A stretch of DNA of 9,703 nt, from positions 1 through 9,703 of the forward strand of contig JAUVWC010000022.1 of NCBI GenBank assembly GCA_030604325.1, read 5' to 3'. The stretch comes from Candidatus Zixiibacteriota bacterium (GTDB lineage: Bacteria > Blakebacterota > Blakebacteria > Blakebacterales > Blakebacteraceae). The notes below the pieces were generated by a model. The model saw only the letters and a list, made by a program, of their open reading frames with translations. It had not been told where the DNA came from and made no database searches. A program made the translations under genes and the position numbers. Numbering within the stretch: position 1 is the first letter of the stretch; each line of letters opens with the position of its first letter. Shown one piece after another: positions 1 to 6,708 of the stretch.

Positions 1-62
1 CGTACATGTGTACGTCGCACAAGAAATCCGGCAGATTGACGCCGAGACTGCGCAAAAGGGCC

Positions 63-78
63 GTTTCCGGACGGAAAC
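63..78. repeat. Short perfect inverted repeat in the left-edge non-coding stretch
   Basis: GTTTCCG (63-69) and CGGAAAC (72-78) are perfect reverse complements separated by two bases. An RNA hairpin would therefore have 6 or 7 base pairs. No T-tract follows, so it is not a standard intrinsic terminator. It lies about 95 bases before the radC start and could be the end of an upstream transcript or a protein-binding palindrome. I see no promoter with good -35 and -10 boxes between 1 and 172. Confidence 0.3.
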
Positions 79-172
79 TAGACTAGAGAACCGACCGCCT
101 CCCGCGACCACCCTTAATTACCCCCTCTCCTAACCCCCGGAAAAACAGGCAAGCCCCTCGAGGAGTAGTATC

Positions 173-940
173 ATGACCGAGCCCGTCGTGCGTACTCCCC
201 TCAGCCGCTGGCCCAGCGGGGAGGGACCGAGGGAACGGCTGCTGGCCCTCGGGCCCTCCGATCTCTCCACCGCCCAGTTGCTGGCTGTTTTGTTGCGAAC
301 TGGTGGCAGAGCCGGACAGACTGCGCTGGAGCTGGCGCGCGCCCTGCTCGCCCATTTCGGCGGCGCCACCGAGCTGGCTCATGCGAGCCCTGAAGAGTTA
401 CAGGCGATACCCGGTCTGGGGCCTGCCGGTGCAGCGGTGATCGCCGCGGCTCTGGAGCTGGGGCTCCGGGTGAATCACGGCACACGGAAGCATCGAAGGG
501 CCTTCCGCTCGGCGGCCGATGCGGCGGAGTATGTGGTTCCCCGCCTGGCCCACCTGAGGAAAGAACACTTCGTGGCGCTTCTTCTGGACGGCAAGAACCG
601 GCTGATCCGGCAGGTGCGCATCTCAGAGGGAAGCCTCACCTCCTCTGTAGTTCACCCCCGGGAGGCATTCCTGCCGGCGGTGCGGTCCTCCGCCGCTGCG
701 GTGATTTTCGCTCACAACCACCCCTCTGGCGATCCGACACCCAGCCGGGAGGACCTCTCGATCACGGAACAGCTGCGTCAGGCGGGACAGATCCTCGGTA
801 TCTCGGTGCTGGATCACCTGGTGGTGGGTGCCGGAGAGTACCGCAGCCTGGCCGAGGAGGGATTGCTGTCAGGCGGCGCAGCGGAGTCCTCGGTTATGCA
901 ACGGACTTATGACTCAGGGCACTGGGAAGGGTTGATGTAG
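173..940 (+). CDS. radC: RadC family protein (JAMM/MPN+ domain, UPF0758)
   Basis: This 255-residue protein has the two-part architecture of the RadC family. Residues about 20-100 form a helical region with a helix-hairpin-helix-like segment (AIPGLGPAGAAVIAAALELG, about 78-97). Residues about 105-230 form the JAMM domain. The metal-site residues are all visible: Glu152 in SEGSL, His181 and His183 in HNHPSGDPTPS, Ser191 and Asp194. That predicts an intact zinc metalloprotease-like centre. The family's role is unsettled: the old link to DNA repair in E. coli has been withdrawn, and many homologues sit on mobile or defence loci. The ATG at 173 has a GAGGAG site (160-165) seven bases upstream. The tail after about residue 232 (rich in S, G and A) extends beyond the usual 220-230 residues. 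Nothing here ties it to the operon that follows, which begins after a 212-base gap. Confidence 0.93.
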   Translation: MTEPVVRTPLSRWPSGEGPRERLLALGPSDLSTAQLLAVLLRTGGRAGQTALELARALLAHFGGATELAHASPEELQAIPGLGPAGAAVIAAALELGLRVNHGTRKHRRAFRSAADAAEYVVPRLAHLRKEHFVALLLDGKNRLIRQVRISEGSLTSSVVHPREAFLPAVRSSAAAVIFAHNHPSGDPTPSREDLSITEQLRQAGQILGISVLDHLVVGAGEYRSLAEEGLLSGGAAESSVMQRTYDSGHWEGLM

Positions 941-944
941 ACTC

Positions 945-964
945 CGGAAAAGGCGATCTTTCCG
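945..964 (+). other. Small hairpin just after radC
   Basis: CGGAAA (945-950) and TTTCCG (959-964) form a perfect 6-bp stem around an 8-base loop, starting four bases after the radC stop. There is no T-run, so it is at best a weak or atypical terminator or mRNA 3' end. CTCCGG (942-947), which overlaps its left arm, is complementary to CCGGAG (1133-1138) in the Shine-Dalgarno region of the next gene. A long-range alternative pairing is thus possible on paper only. Confidence 0.25.
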
Positions 965-971
965 CACTCGA

Positions 972-1088
972 TAGTACCCGTCCGGAACCTGTTCTTTAGG
1001 TCGCGTGTTCGACGGAAGTCGGCACGCAGTCCGTTCTTTGGATGGCGTGTCCGGCGTAAGCCCGTAAGCAAGCACCGGATGGGTACTG
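972..1088 (+). promoter_or_regulatory. Candidate structured leader RNA with tandem duplicated hairpin pairs (unknown family)
   Basis: A 14-bp outer stem (972-985 with 1075-1088, two G-U pairs) encloses two 42-base units. Each unit holds a short hairpin A and a longer hairpin B. A1 (987-1001) and A2 (1029-1043) have 4-bp stems and the same GTTCTTT loop. B1 (1003-1027) and B2 (1045-1069) end in GNRA tetraloops, GGAA and GTAA. Single bases join the hairpins. Between copies, three pairs change on both sides (988/1000 C-G to U-A; 990/998 U-A to C-G; 1012/1019 A-U to G-C), and others shift only between Watson-Crick and wobble. Two B2 pairs are broken (1052/1063 and 1047/1067). Every non-Watson-Crick pair counted is G-U on the plus strand, so a plus-strand transcript is favoured. 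It lies 64 bases before the aldehyde dehydrogenase start, which suits a riboswitch-like leader, but a free small RNA or a DNA repeat is possible. I recognise no known family. Confidence 0.5.
987..1070 (+). repeat. Imperfect tandem direct repeat, two 42-base units
   Basis: Unit 1 spans 987-1028 and unit 2 spans 1029-1070. By direct alignment without gaps, 29 of 42 positions are identical. The most conserved parts are the GTTCTTT loop (991-997 and 1033-1039) and the GCGTGT block (1003-1008 and 1045-1050). Most of the differences fall in paired positions of the predicted hairpins, usually in a way that keeps pairing. This suggests an old duplication held by RNA structure rather than a recent slippage product. 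No third copy is evident on either side. Confidence 0.7.
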
Positions 1089-1152
1089 GCAGGTTTCCGA
1101 TCACGTTTCCCCGCGCTGACAGCCGAGGAGAACCGGAGGAGTAACAGAAGAT

Positions 1153-2646
1153 ATGAGCACCCGCTATCAAAACTTCATAAACGGCAAGTGGGTGGACGCA
1201 CTCGGCGGAGAGACCTTTGAGAACCGCAACCCGGCGGACTGGGAGGAGGTAATCGGCGTATTCCCCAGGTCGACGAAAGAGGATGTAGACCGTGCCGTGG
1301 AGGCGGCCGTGGAAGGTCAGAAGGAATGGAGGAAGGTCCCCGTCCCCGTCCGCGGCGCCATTATGAAGAAAGCGGCCGACCTGCTCGTGGAGCGTAAAGA
1401 GGACTTCGCCCGCGATATGACCCGGGAGATGGGCAAGGTCCTCACCGAGACCCGCGGGGACGTGCAGGAGGCCATCGACACCGGCTACTATGCCGCAGGT
1501 GAAGGGCGCAGGTTCTTCGGGAGGACGGTCCCCAGCGAGCTGCCTAACAAGGCCGCGTTCACGATACATCTCCCGCTGGGTGTCGTCGGTGTCATCTGCC
1601 CCTGGAACTTCCCCATGGCGATACCCTCCTGGAAGATTTTCCCTGCGCTACTGGCCGGGAACGCCGTGGTGTTTAAACCGGCCAGCGACGTCCCGTTGAG
1701 CGGTACCAATTTCGTCAAGACGCTGCTGGAGGCCGGGGTACCTCCCAAGATCATCAACCTGACGCACGGTACCGGCTCCAGCGTGGGTACGCCGATCATC
1801 GAGCACCCGGATATCAGGTGCCTCTCCTTCACCGGCTCCACGGGGGTCGGCAAGGGCCTGGCTAAAAGCGCCGCTGACACCCTGAAACGGGTAAGCCTGG
1901 AGCTGGGGGGCAAGAACGCCCAGATAGTATGGGAGGACGGCAACCTCGAGCTGGCCCTCGAGGGAGTCCTCTGGGGGGCATACGGCACCACCGGGCAGCG
2001 CTGTACGGCCACCAGCCGTCTCATCCTGCACGAGAAGATACACGACGGATTCGTGGACATACTGAAAGAGGCGGTGGAGAACCTCAGGCTCGGTAACGGT
2101 CTCGACACGGGCACCGACGTGGGTCCGCTCGTCAATGAAGGCCAACTCAAGATCGTGGACGACTATGTGAAGATCGGCCGTGCGGAGGGCGCCACCCTGC
2201 TCACCGGCGGTGAGCCTTACGAGGAGGGCGACTGTGACAAGGGCTTCTTCTATAAGCCGACGGTTTTCATCAACGTGAAGCCGGATATGCGGATCGCCAG
2301 AGAAGAGATCTTCGGCCCCGTTCTCTCCGTGTTCAAGATCTCCAGCTGGCAGGAAGCGGTCGAGGTTCACAACGATACCGATTACGGTCTCAGCTCGGCG
2401 CTCTACACGCAGGACCTGCACCTCTCCTTCCATGCGGTGGAGGAGCTGGAGGCCGGCATCACCTATATCAATGCGCCGACCATCGGTGCCGAGTGCCACC
2501 TCCCCTTCGGTGGGGTTAAGGAGACGGGGAACGGTCACCGTGAGGGCGGCTGGGGGCCCTACGAGTTCTTCACCGAGGACAAGACCGTCTACGTGGATTA
2601 CTCGGGTGCCCTGCAGCGTGCCCAGATCGACACGGAAGAAGCCTGA
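1153..2646 (+). CDS. NAD(P)+-dependent aldehyde dehydrogenase, possibly 2-oxoglutarate-semialdehyde dehydrogenase-like
   Basis: This 497-residue protein is a full-length aldehyde dehydrogenase superfamily member that oxidises an aldehyde to a carboxylate with NAD(P)+. Visible catalytic features are Asn152 in PWNFP, Lys175 in VFKPASD, the FTGSTGVG cofactor segment (226-233), Glu250 in LELGGK, the nucleophile Cys284 in GQRCTAT, and EEIFGP (384-389). The C-terminal block (GAECHLPFGGVKETGNGHRE, 445-464, then VYVDYSGALQRAQID, 479-493) resembles my recollection of the group holding B. subtilis YcbD and 2,5-dioxovalerate (2-oxoglutarate semialdehyde) dehydrogenases. That subfamily call is tentative, and ALDH7-like or other substrates are possible. 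The ATG at 1153 follows GGAGGAG (1135-1141) with an 11-base spacer. It appears to be the first gene of an operon with the hydroxyacid dehydrogenase and tryptophanase genes. The candidate structured leader at 972-1088 sits just upstream. Confidence 0.93.
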   Translation: MSTRYQNFINGKWVDALGGETFENRNPADWEEVIGVFPRSTKEDVDRAVEAAVEGQKEWRKVPVPVRGAIMKKAADLLVERKEDFARDMTREMGKVLTETRGDVQEAIDTGYYAAGEGRRFFGRTVPSELPNKAAFTIHLPLGVVGVICPWNFPMAIPSWKIFPALLAGNAVVFKPASDVPLSGTNFVKTLLEAGVPPKIINLTHGTGSSVGTPIIEHPDIRCLSFTGSTGVGKGLAKSAADTLKRVSLELGGKNAQIVWEDGNLELALEGVLWGAYGTTGQRCTATSRLILHEKIHDGFVDILKEAVENLRLGNGLDTGTDVGPLVNEGQLKIVDDYVKIGRAEGATLLTGGEPYEEGDCDKGFFYKPTVFINVKPDMRIAREEIFGPVLSVFKISSWQEAVEVHNDTDYGLSSALYTQDLHLSFHAVEELEAGITYINAPTIGAECHLPFGGVKETGNGHREGGWGPYEFFTEDKTVYVDYSGALQRAQIDTEEA

Positions 2647-2702
2647 GTGCATCGGCGCTCGAATACAAGCGTAATTACGGAACGGTGTACTAAGGAGGGC
2701 CG

Positions 2703-3701
2703 ATGGTAGCGGAACCACTGTCGGTTCTCTCCTCCATCACCTCCAATCCCGATCGTCTCGAGGAACTCGAGGAGGGGGTGCAGGACGTTTCACGCCGGAC
2801 CGGAGGCCCCCTCACGCTCACCGCTATCAGAGATCCTGACGAGATCATCGCCGCCATGGCCGGCGCCCGGGTTCTGCTGACCTACCGCCTGAGTCCCGAG
2901 CAGTGGGCCGCCGGCCGCCATCTGAAGTGGATTCACTTCGGCGGCGCCGGCATTGAACATTCCCTCTTCCCCGAACTGCTGGAAAGCGATGTTCTCATCA
3001 CTACCAGCAAGGGGATGCACGGGGACGTAATGGCCGAGTATGCTCTGATGGCGATTTTGGCGCTGGCGGTAGGATTGCCGCAGAGTGTCGATGCCGCCCG
3101 ACGCAGGCAGTGGATAGGCAGGGAGCTGCGAGGGCTGCACCATTCGGTGGCCGGCAAGTGCCTGCTGGTGCTGGGTCTGGGGGAGGTCGGGTTGCCGGCG
3201 GCGCAGCTGGCCGCCTCGGTAGGCATGCGCGTCACCGGGGTGAGGCGCACGGCCCGCGCAGGGCCGCTGCCGGAGGGGCTGGTGGCGGTTCATACCGCCG
3301 ACGGGCTCGACCGGCTGCTCCCAGAAACCGACTATCTGCTGCTCGCTCTTCCCACTACCCCCCTTACCCGCGGGATCATCAACGAAGAGCGTCTGCGCTC
3401 ACTGCCGCCCGATGCGGGACTGATAAACATGGCCCGCGGTGCTCTTGTGGACGAGGAGGCGCTCCTGCGGGTGCTGGAGGAGGGACACCTGCGGGGTGTG
3501 GTGCTCGACTCCTTCCAGACCGAACCCCTTCCTTCCTCCTCACCCCTCTGGGAACATCCACGCGTGCTTGTGACACCGCACATCGCGGGTAATTTTAATG
3601 ACTACACCAGCAGGGTGATCGAACAGTTTATCGAGAACCTCCGCCGGTTTCTGACCGGTGAGAGGCTGTACTACCACTTCGACCGGGGAGCGGGTTACTG
3701 A
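2703..3701 (+). CDS. D-2-hydroxyacid dehydrogenase family oxidoreductase
   Basis: This 332-residue cytoplasmic enzyme interconverts a 2-oxo acid and a D-2-hydroxy acid using a nicotinamide cofactor. The Rossmann motif GLGEVG is at 158-163. The catalytic triad expected of the family is present: Arg245 in NMARGALVDEEAL, Glu274 in DSFQTEPLP and His293 in TPHIAGN. The end of the second Rossmann strand reads TGVRRTAR (178-185). Instead of the acidic residue typical of NAD enzymes there are arginines, which favours NADP(H), as in many glyoxylate/hydroxypyruvate reductase-like members. The ATG at 2703 has a strong AAGGAGG site (2692-2698) four bases away. The gene starts 56 bases after the aldehyde dehydrogenase and ends 55 bases before the lyase, so the three are probably co-transcribed. 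The substrate cannot be read from the sequence. Pyruvate, hydroxypyruvate or an aromatic keto acid such as indolepyruvate are candidates from context. Confidence 0.9.
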   Translation: MVAEPLSVLSSITSNPDRLEELEEGVQDVSRRTGGPLTLTAIRDPDEIIAAMAGARVLLTYRLSPEQWAAGRHLKWIHFGGAGIEHSLFPELLESDVLITTSKGMHGDVMAEYALMAILALAVGLPQSVDAARRRQWIGRELRGLHHSVAGKCLLVLGLGEVGLPAAQLAASVGMRVTGVRRTARAGPLPEGLVAVHTADGLDRLLPETDYLLLALPTTPLTRGIINEERLRSLPPDAGLINMARGALVDEEALLRVLEEGHLRGVVLDSFQTEPLPSSSPLWEHPRVLVTPHIAGNFNDYTSRVIEQFIENLRRFLTGERLYYHFDRGAGY

Positions 3702-3756
3702 GGTACCGATGGAGCTTTAACTTCCGAGAGTAGAGGGGACGCCTAAGGAGGTTGCC

Positions 3757-5139
3757 GTGAAGTTCCCTTCCGAACCGTTCAAGATCAAGGTTATCGAACG
3801 CATCCGTATGACGACCCACGAGGAGAGGGAGGAGATCCTCGCCGAGGCGGGCTACAACCTGTTCCTGGTAAAGGCAGAAGATTGCCACATCGATCTTTTA
3901 ACCGACAGTGGCACCGCGGCGATGTCGGACGAGCAGTGGTCGGGATTGGTCAGGGGGGACGAGTCGTACGCCTCCAGCCGCTCCTTCTTCCGGTTCGAAA
4001 AGGTGGTCAAAGATCTCACGGGATTCCCCTTCGTCATCCCTACCCATCAGGGACGGGCGGCGGAGAAGATTCTCTTCTCCATGGTGGGGGGGGAGGGGAA
4101 GACCGTACCCAACAACACCCATTTCGATACCACCCGGGCCAATGTGGAGTATACCGGCGCCGAAGCGGTGGATCTGGCCGTCCCCGAAGCGTCCGTTCCC
4201 TCCAACGAGCACCCGTTCAAAGGGAATATGGACCTGGAGGCTCTCGACCGGCTGATAGAGCAGTACGGTCCCCAACACATCCCGCTGGTGATGATTACGC
4301 TGACGAACAACACCAGCGGCGGGCAGCCGGTCAGCCTGGAGAACATCAGAGCGGTGCGGGATCGCTGCCGGGCCGACGGCATTCCGCTCTACCTCGACGC
4401 CTGCCGGTTCGCGGAGAACGCCTGGCTGATAAAGGAACGGGAAGCGGGGCAGGAGAACCGGTCGGTAGCGGAGATTGCCCGTGAGGTGTTCGACTGCGCC
4501 GAGGGGTGCACTATGTCCGCCAAGAAGGACGGATTGGCCAATATCGGCGGATTCCTCGGCCTGCGGGACGAAGAGCTGGCCGCCCGGGCCCGCAACCTTC
4601 TCGTGCTGACCGAAGGATTCCCCACCTACGGGGGTATGGCCGGCCGCGACATGGAGGCCATCGCGCAGGGTCTGCAGGAGGTGGTGCAGGAGGACTATCT
4701 CTGCTTCAGGATTAACCAGGTACGCCGGCTGGGTGAGACTATCTCGCAGGCAGGGGTGCCGATAGTCAAACCGGTCGGAGGTCACGCGGTCTATATCGAT
4801 GCCAAGGCGATGCTGCCGCACATCCCTGCCCTCCAGTTTCCCGGACATGCGCTCTGTATCGAACTTTACCGGGAGGCGGGGGTGCGTACGGTGGAGATCG
4901 GCAGCGTGATGTTCGCCCGCAAGGATGCCGCCACCGGCGAAGAGATCCCCTCCGAACTGGAGCTGGTACGGCTGGCCATTCCACGCCGCGTCTACACCCA
5001 GAGTCATTTCGACTACGTGGCCGAGGCGGTCGTCCGGGTCTACGAACGACGGCACGAGATACGGGGTGTGCGCATAGTGGAACAGGAGCCCATGCTGCGC
5101 CATTTCACGGCCCGGTTTGAGCCGATTGTGGATAAATAA
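3757..5139 (+). CDS. tnaA: Tryptophanase (PLP-dependent beta-eliminating lyase)
   Basis: This 460-residue protein is a full-length member of the tryptophanase/tyrosine phenol-lyase family, which cleaves an aromatic amino acid into the ring compound, pyruvate and ammonia. From remembered sequences, positions match tyrosine phenol-lyase numbering almost exactly: Tyr71, Arg100 in THQGR, Asp214, Arg217, the PLP lysine Lys257 in MSAKKDG, and Arg405 in VRLAIPRR. The specificity positions side with tryptophanase. Asp124 (HFDTT) stands where tyrosine phenol-lyase has Thr124, Ile381 (VEIGS) replaces its Arg381, and His449 (LRHFTARF) replaces its Phe448. The product is therefore probably indole. The start is GTG at 3757, chosen because AAGGAGG (3745-3751) lies five bases upstream and the protein begins with the family's PSEPFKIKVIE segment. 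There is no tnaC-like leader peptide in the 55-base gap and no tnaB permease adjacent. It is the last gene of the three-gene set. Confidence 0.93.
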   Translation: MKFPSEPFKIKVIERIRMTTHEEREEILAEAGYNLFLVKAEDCHIDLLTDSGTAAMSDEQWSGLVRGDESYASSRSFFRFEKVVKDLTGFPFVIPTHQGRAAEKILFSMVGGEGKTVPNNTHFDTTRANVEYTGAEAVDLAVPEASVPSNEHPFKGNMDLEALDRLIEQYGPQHIPLVMITLTNNTSGGQPVSLENIRAVRDRCRADGIPLYLDACRFAENAWLIKEREAGQENRSVAEIAREVFDCAEGCTMSAKKDGLANIGGFLGLRDEELAARARNLLVLTEGFPTYGGMAGRDMEAIAQGLQEVVQEDYLCFRINQVRRLGETISQAGVPIVKPVGGHAVYIDAKAMLPHIPALQFPGHALCIELYREAGVRTVEIGSVMFARKDAATGEEIPSELELVRLAIPRRVYTQSHFDYVAEAVVRVYERRHEIRGVRIVEQEPMLRHFTARFEPIVDK

Positions 5140-5158
5140 AGGGGGAGGGACATACGTT

Positions 5159-5187
5159 TTGTCTCTTGAGGAGGGTGTGGGTATATT
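5159..5187 (+). promoter_or_regulatory. Promoter-like sequence before the TPR protein gene
   Basis: TTGTCT (5159-5164) and TATATT (5182-5187) are separated by 17 bases. They match the sigma-70 consensus at 4 of 6 and 5 of 6 positions. The same stretch also reads TTTG (5158-5161) and TATATTTT (5182-5189), close to the Bacteroidetes-type -33/-7 pattern, so the class of sigma factor is unclear. The site is in an AT-rich patch of otherwise GC-rich DNA, 20 bases after the tryptophanase stop and about 64 bases before the next ATG. No terminator hairpin with a T-run is visible between 5140 and 5158, so read-through from the operon is also possible. Confidence 0.4.
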
Positions 5188-5250
5188 TTTTGTTCTTAAC
5201 ATGTTAGCCAGCACACAGGGGTAAGTGCTCACGAATCCGCACAGCAGATC

Positions 5251-6579
5251 ATGAGAGCTGGAAAAACGACAGAGGGTTCAACGAAGTGGTTCTTCACCAC
5301 CGCGGCATGCCTATACGGGCTCGTGCTGTTGCTGGTGATGCCCGGCTTCGGGCTGGCCCAGGTGGAGGAAGAGCAGGAGCAGGGCCCGCCTCCGCTGCTG
5401 CTGTTGAGCAGTGCGACAACTCTGTTCAACACTGCGATAGACAGGGTCAATACCAATTCGGGCGACCCCACCAATGACTTCATTGCGGCGATATCCTACT
5501 TCCACAAGTACCTGGCGGCCGATACGAGCCTCGCTTTAGCAGATTCCGCCAGCGTTTACTCCAAGATAGCCGACTCCTACTACACAATGAGCACGTGGGC
5601 GGAGGCGAACGGCGGAACCCCGGTGTGGGAGGATGCCCTGCACTACTACGAGTGGTTGATCGAGCGCGAGACTCCCCAGGAGGACCTGCCCCTTTACCAC
5701 TTCAATGTCGCCTATATAAAATCGCGCCTGGAGGATTGGAGCGCCGGCACACCCCACCTGGAGAAGTACCTGGAGCTCCGGCCGGACGATATTGAGCGCC
5801 GGGTGTGGGTGGCCAGGATCTACCTGTCGATCCCGGACAACAATCGCGCCCTGGATCACTTCCTCATCTACCTGGATGCGAATCCACAGGACCAGGAGGT
5901 GGTGGCCGAGATTCTCAACCTGCGCAACCGGCTGCAGGACCGTTACGAAGAGATAACCCTAAAGTTGGCCGAGAAGCTGCCCGACACGCCCAAGTACCTC
6001 CTCGACCTCAGCCAACATTACCTGAGCCGCGCCCAGTACGATGAAGGGCTGGATTACATACAACGGTACCTGGAGAAGCAGCCGGAGGATATCACCGGCT
6101 GGAAGATTCTGGGGGACGAGCACAAGCGGCTCGGCCAGTGGAATCAGGCGCTGAGTGCTTACCGAAGGGTCCTCGCCATCGATTCCCGCGAGGTGCTGGC
6201 CCGCTGTGCCATAGCCGAGGTCTACCTGGAGCAGGGGAAGATCGATGAGACGATCAGGGAGGCGAAACGTGCGCTGGCCATCGATCCCGACAACGCCTAT
6301 GCCAACGTGATGATGGGTGATGCCGGCCGGCAGTGGGCTATGAGGGAGTTCGGGCGGCGGTATCCCAACCTCGAACAAGAGAAGATGAAGTACGACTTCA
6401 AGCTGCTGATGAAGAAGTTGGCCGACGACTACTACGAGAAGGCCAAGGGGGACCCGTTGTGGAGGGCCCACGCCCAGAGCCAGATCAACTATCTGACGCA
6501 GTTCTTCCCTCAGCCTCAAGACAAGTTCATGTGGCCGACAGACAGGGACCCCGTCATCCAGTTCCCACCGCCGCGGTGA
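5251..6579 (+). CDS. Exported tetratricopeptide-repeat protein of unknown function
   Basis: This 442-residue protein starts with a probable Sec signal peptide: a charged start (MRAGKTTEGSTK), a hydrophobic core at about 13-30, and likely cleavage after Ala36 in GFGLA-Q. The mature part is mostly helical TPR-type repeats. The clearest units are near 148-180 (ending YLELRPDD), 182-213 (ending YLDANPQD), 247-280 (ending YLEKQPED), 281-314 (ending VLAIDSRE) and 315-348 (ending ALAIDPDN). A non-repeat C-terminus (349-442) has a lysine-rich helix and ends in a proline-rich tail. Such proteins scaffold protein complexes in the periplasm or on the outer surface, and I cannot name a partner. There is no lipobox cysteine at the cleavage point. 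The ATG at 5251 has no convincing Shine-Dalgarno site, but no other start keeps the signal peptide intact. A promoter-like sequence lies upstream and an intrinsic terminator downstream, so it may be a single-gene unit. Confidence 0.85.
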   Translation: MRAGKTTEGSTKWFFTTAACLYGLVLLLVMPGFGLAQVEEEQEQGPPPLLLLSSATTLFNTAIDRVNTNSGDPTNDFIAAISYFHKYLAADTSLALADSASVYSKIADSYYTMSTWAEANGGTPVWEDALHYYEWLIERETPQEDLPLYHFNVAYIKSRLEDWSAGTPHLEKYLELRPDDIERRVWVARIYLSIPDNNRALDHFLIYLDANPQDQEVVAEILNLRNRLQDRYEEITLKLAEKLPDTPKYLLDLSQHYLSRAQYDEGLDYIQRYLEKQPEDITGWKILGDEHKRLGQWNQALSAYRRVLAIDSREVLARCAIAEVYLEQGKIDETIREAKRALAIDPDNAYANVMMGDAGRQWAMREFGRRYPNLEQEKMKYDFKLLMKKLADDYYEKAKGDPLWRAHAQSQINYLTQFFPQPQDKFMWPTDRDPVIQFPPPR

Positions 6580-6611
6580 TCCCGACCTGATATCCGACCT
6601 CTAATGCACGG

Positions 6612-6643
6612 CGGCCCCACCTGCGCGGCGGGGCCGTTTTTAT
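6612..6643 (+). terminator. Rho-independent terminator after the TPR gene
   Basis: CGGCCCC (6612-6618) pairs perfectly with GGGGCCG (6630-6636) across an 11-base loop. The second arm is followed at once by TTTTTAT (6637-6643). It lies 32 bases past the TPR gene stop. The opposite strand has no matching T-run next to the stem, so it should act only on plus-strand transcription, not on the convergent permease transcript. Confidence 0.88.
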
Positions 6644-6708
6644 TGGGTCTAAGTCGTGTTCTTGTCTGTAGCGGTGGCCTTTGAGCCGGCTTCAATTGCC
6701 TGCAGCGT

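Noticed and set aside
1..14. Inverted repeat CGTACA-TG-TGTACG at the very left edge
   Set aside because: It is short and cut by the window edge, with no context to show whether it is an operator, a hairpin or chance.
2..133. 3' end of a gene entering from the left edge (open to a TAA at 131-133)
   Set aside because: Only about 43 codons are visible with no motif. A second frame is also open to 84-86, so the coding frame cannot be chosen.
560..566. AAAGAAC in radC, complementary to the GTTCTTT loops of the leader structure
   Set aside because: A 7-base match inside a coding region is likely by chance, and it lies over 400 bases upstream of the structure.
907..1569. Minus-strand frame covering the 941-1152 gap, with a 14-residue repeat (RRTRHPKN / RRTRDLKN)
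   Set aside because: Most of it is antisense to the dehydrogenase. The peptide repeat follows from the 42-base DNA repeat, and the base changes there fit RNA pairing better than a protein.
1648..2718. 356-codon open frame on the minus strand
   Set aside because: It is antisense to the aldehyde dehydrogenase gene, a shadow of its codon bias, with no recognisable domain.
3757..5139. Tyrosine phenol-lyase
   Set aside because: Thr124, Arg381 and Phe448 of that enzyme are replaced by Asp124, Ile381 and His449, the tryptophanase residues.
3898..5232. 444-codon open frame on the minus strand
   Set aside because: It is entirely antisense to the tryptophanase gene, whose motifs and length are unmistakable. 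Long antisense frames are common in GC-rich coding DNA, and its translation has no recognisable domain.
6612..6643. Terminator acting in both directions for the convergent genes
   Set aside because: On the minus strand the stem is not followed by a T-run, so only plus-strand termination is supported. No separate terminator was seen for the minus gene between 6644 and 6708.
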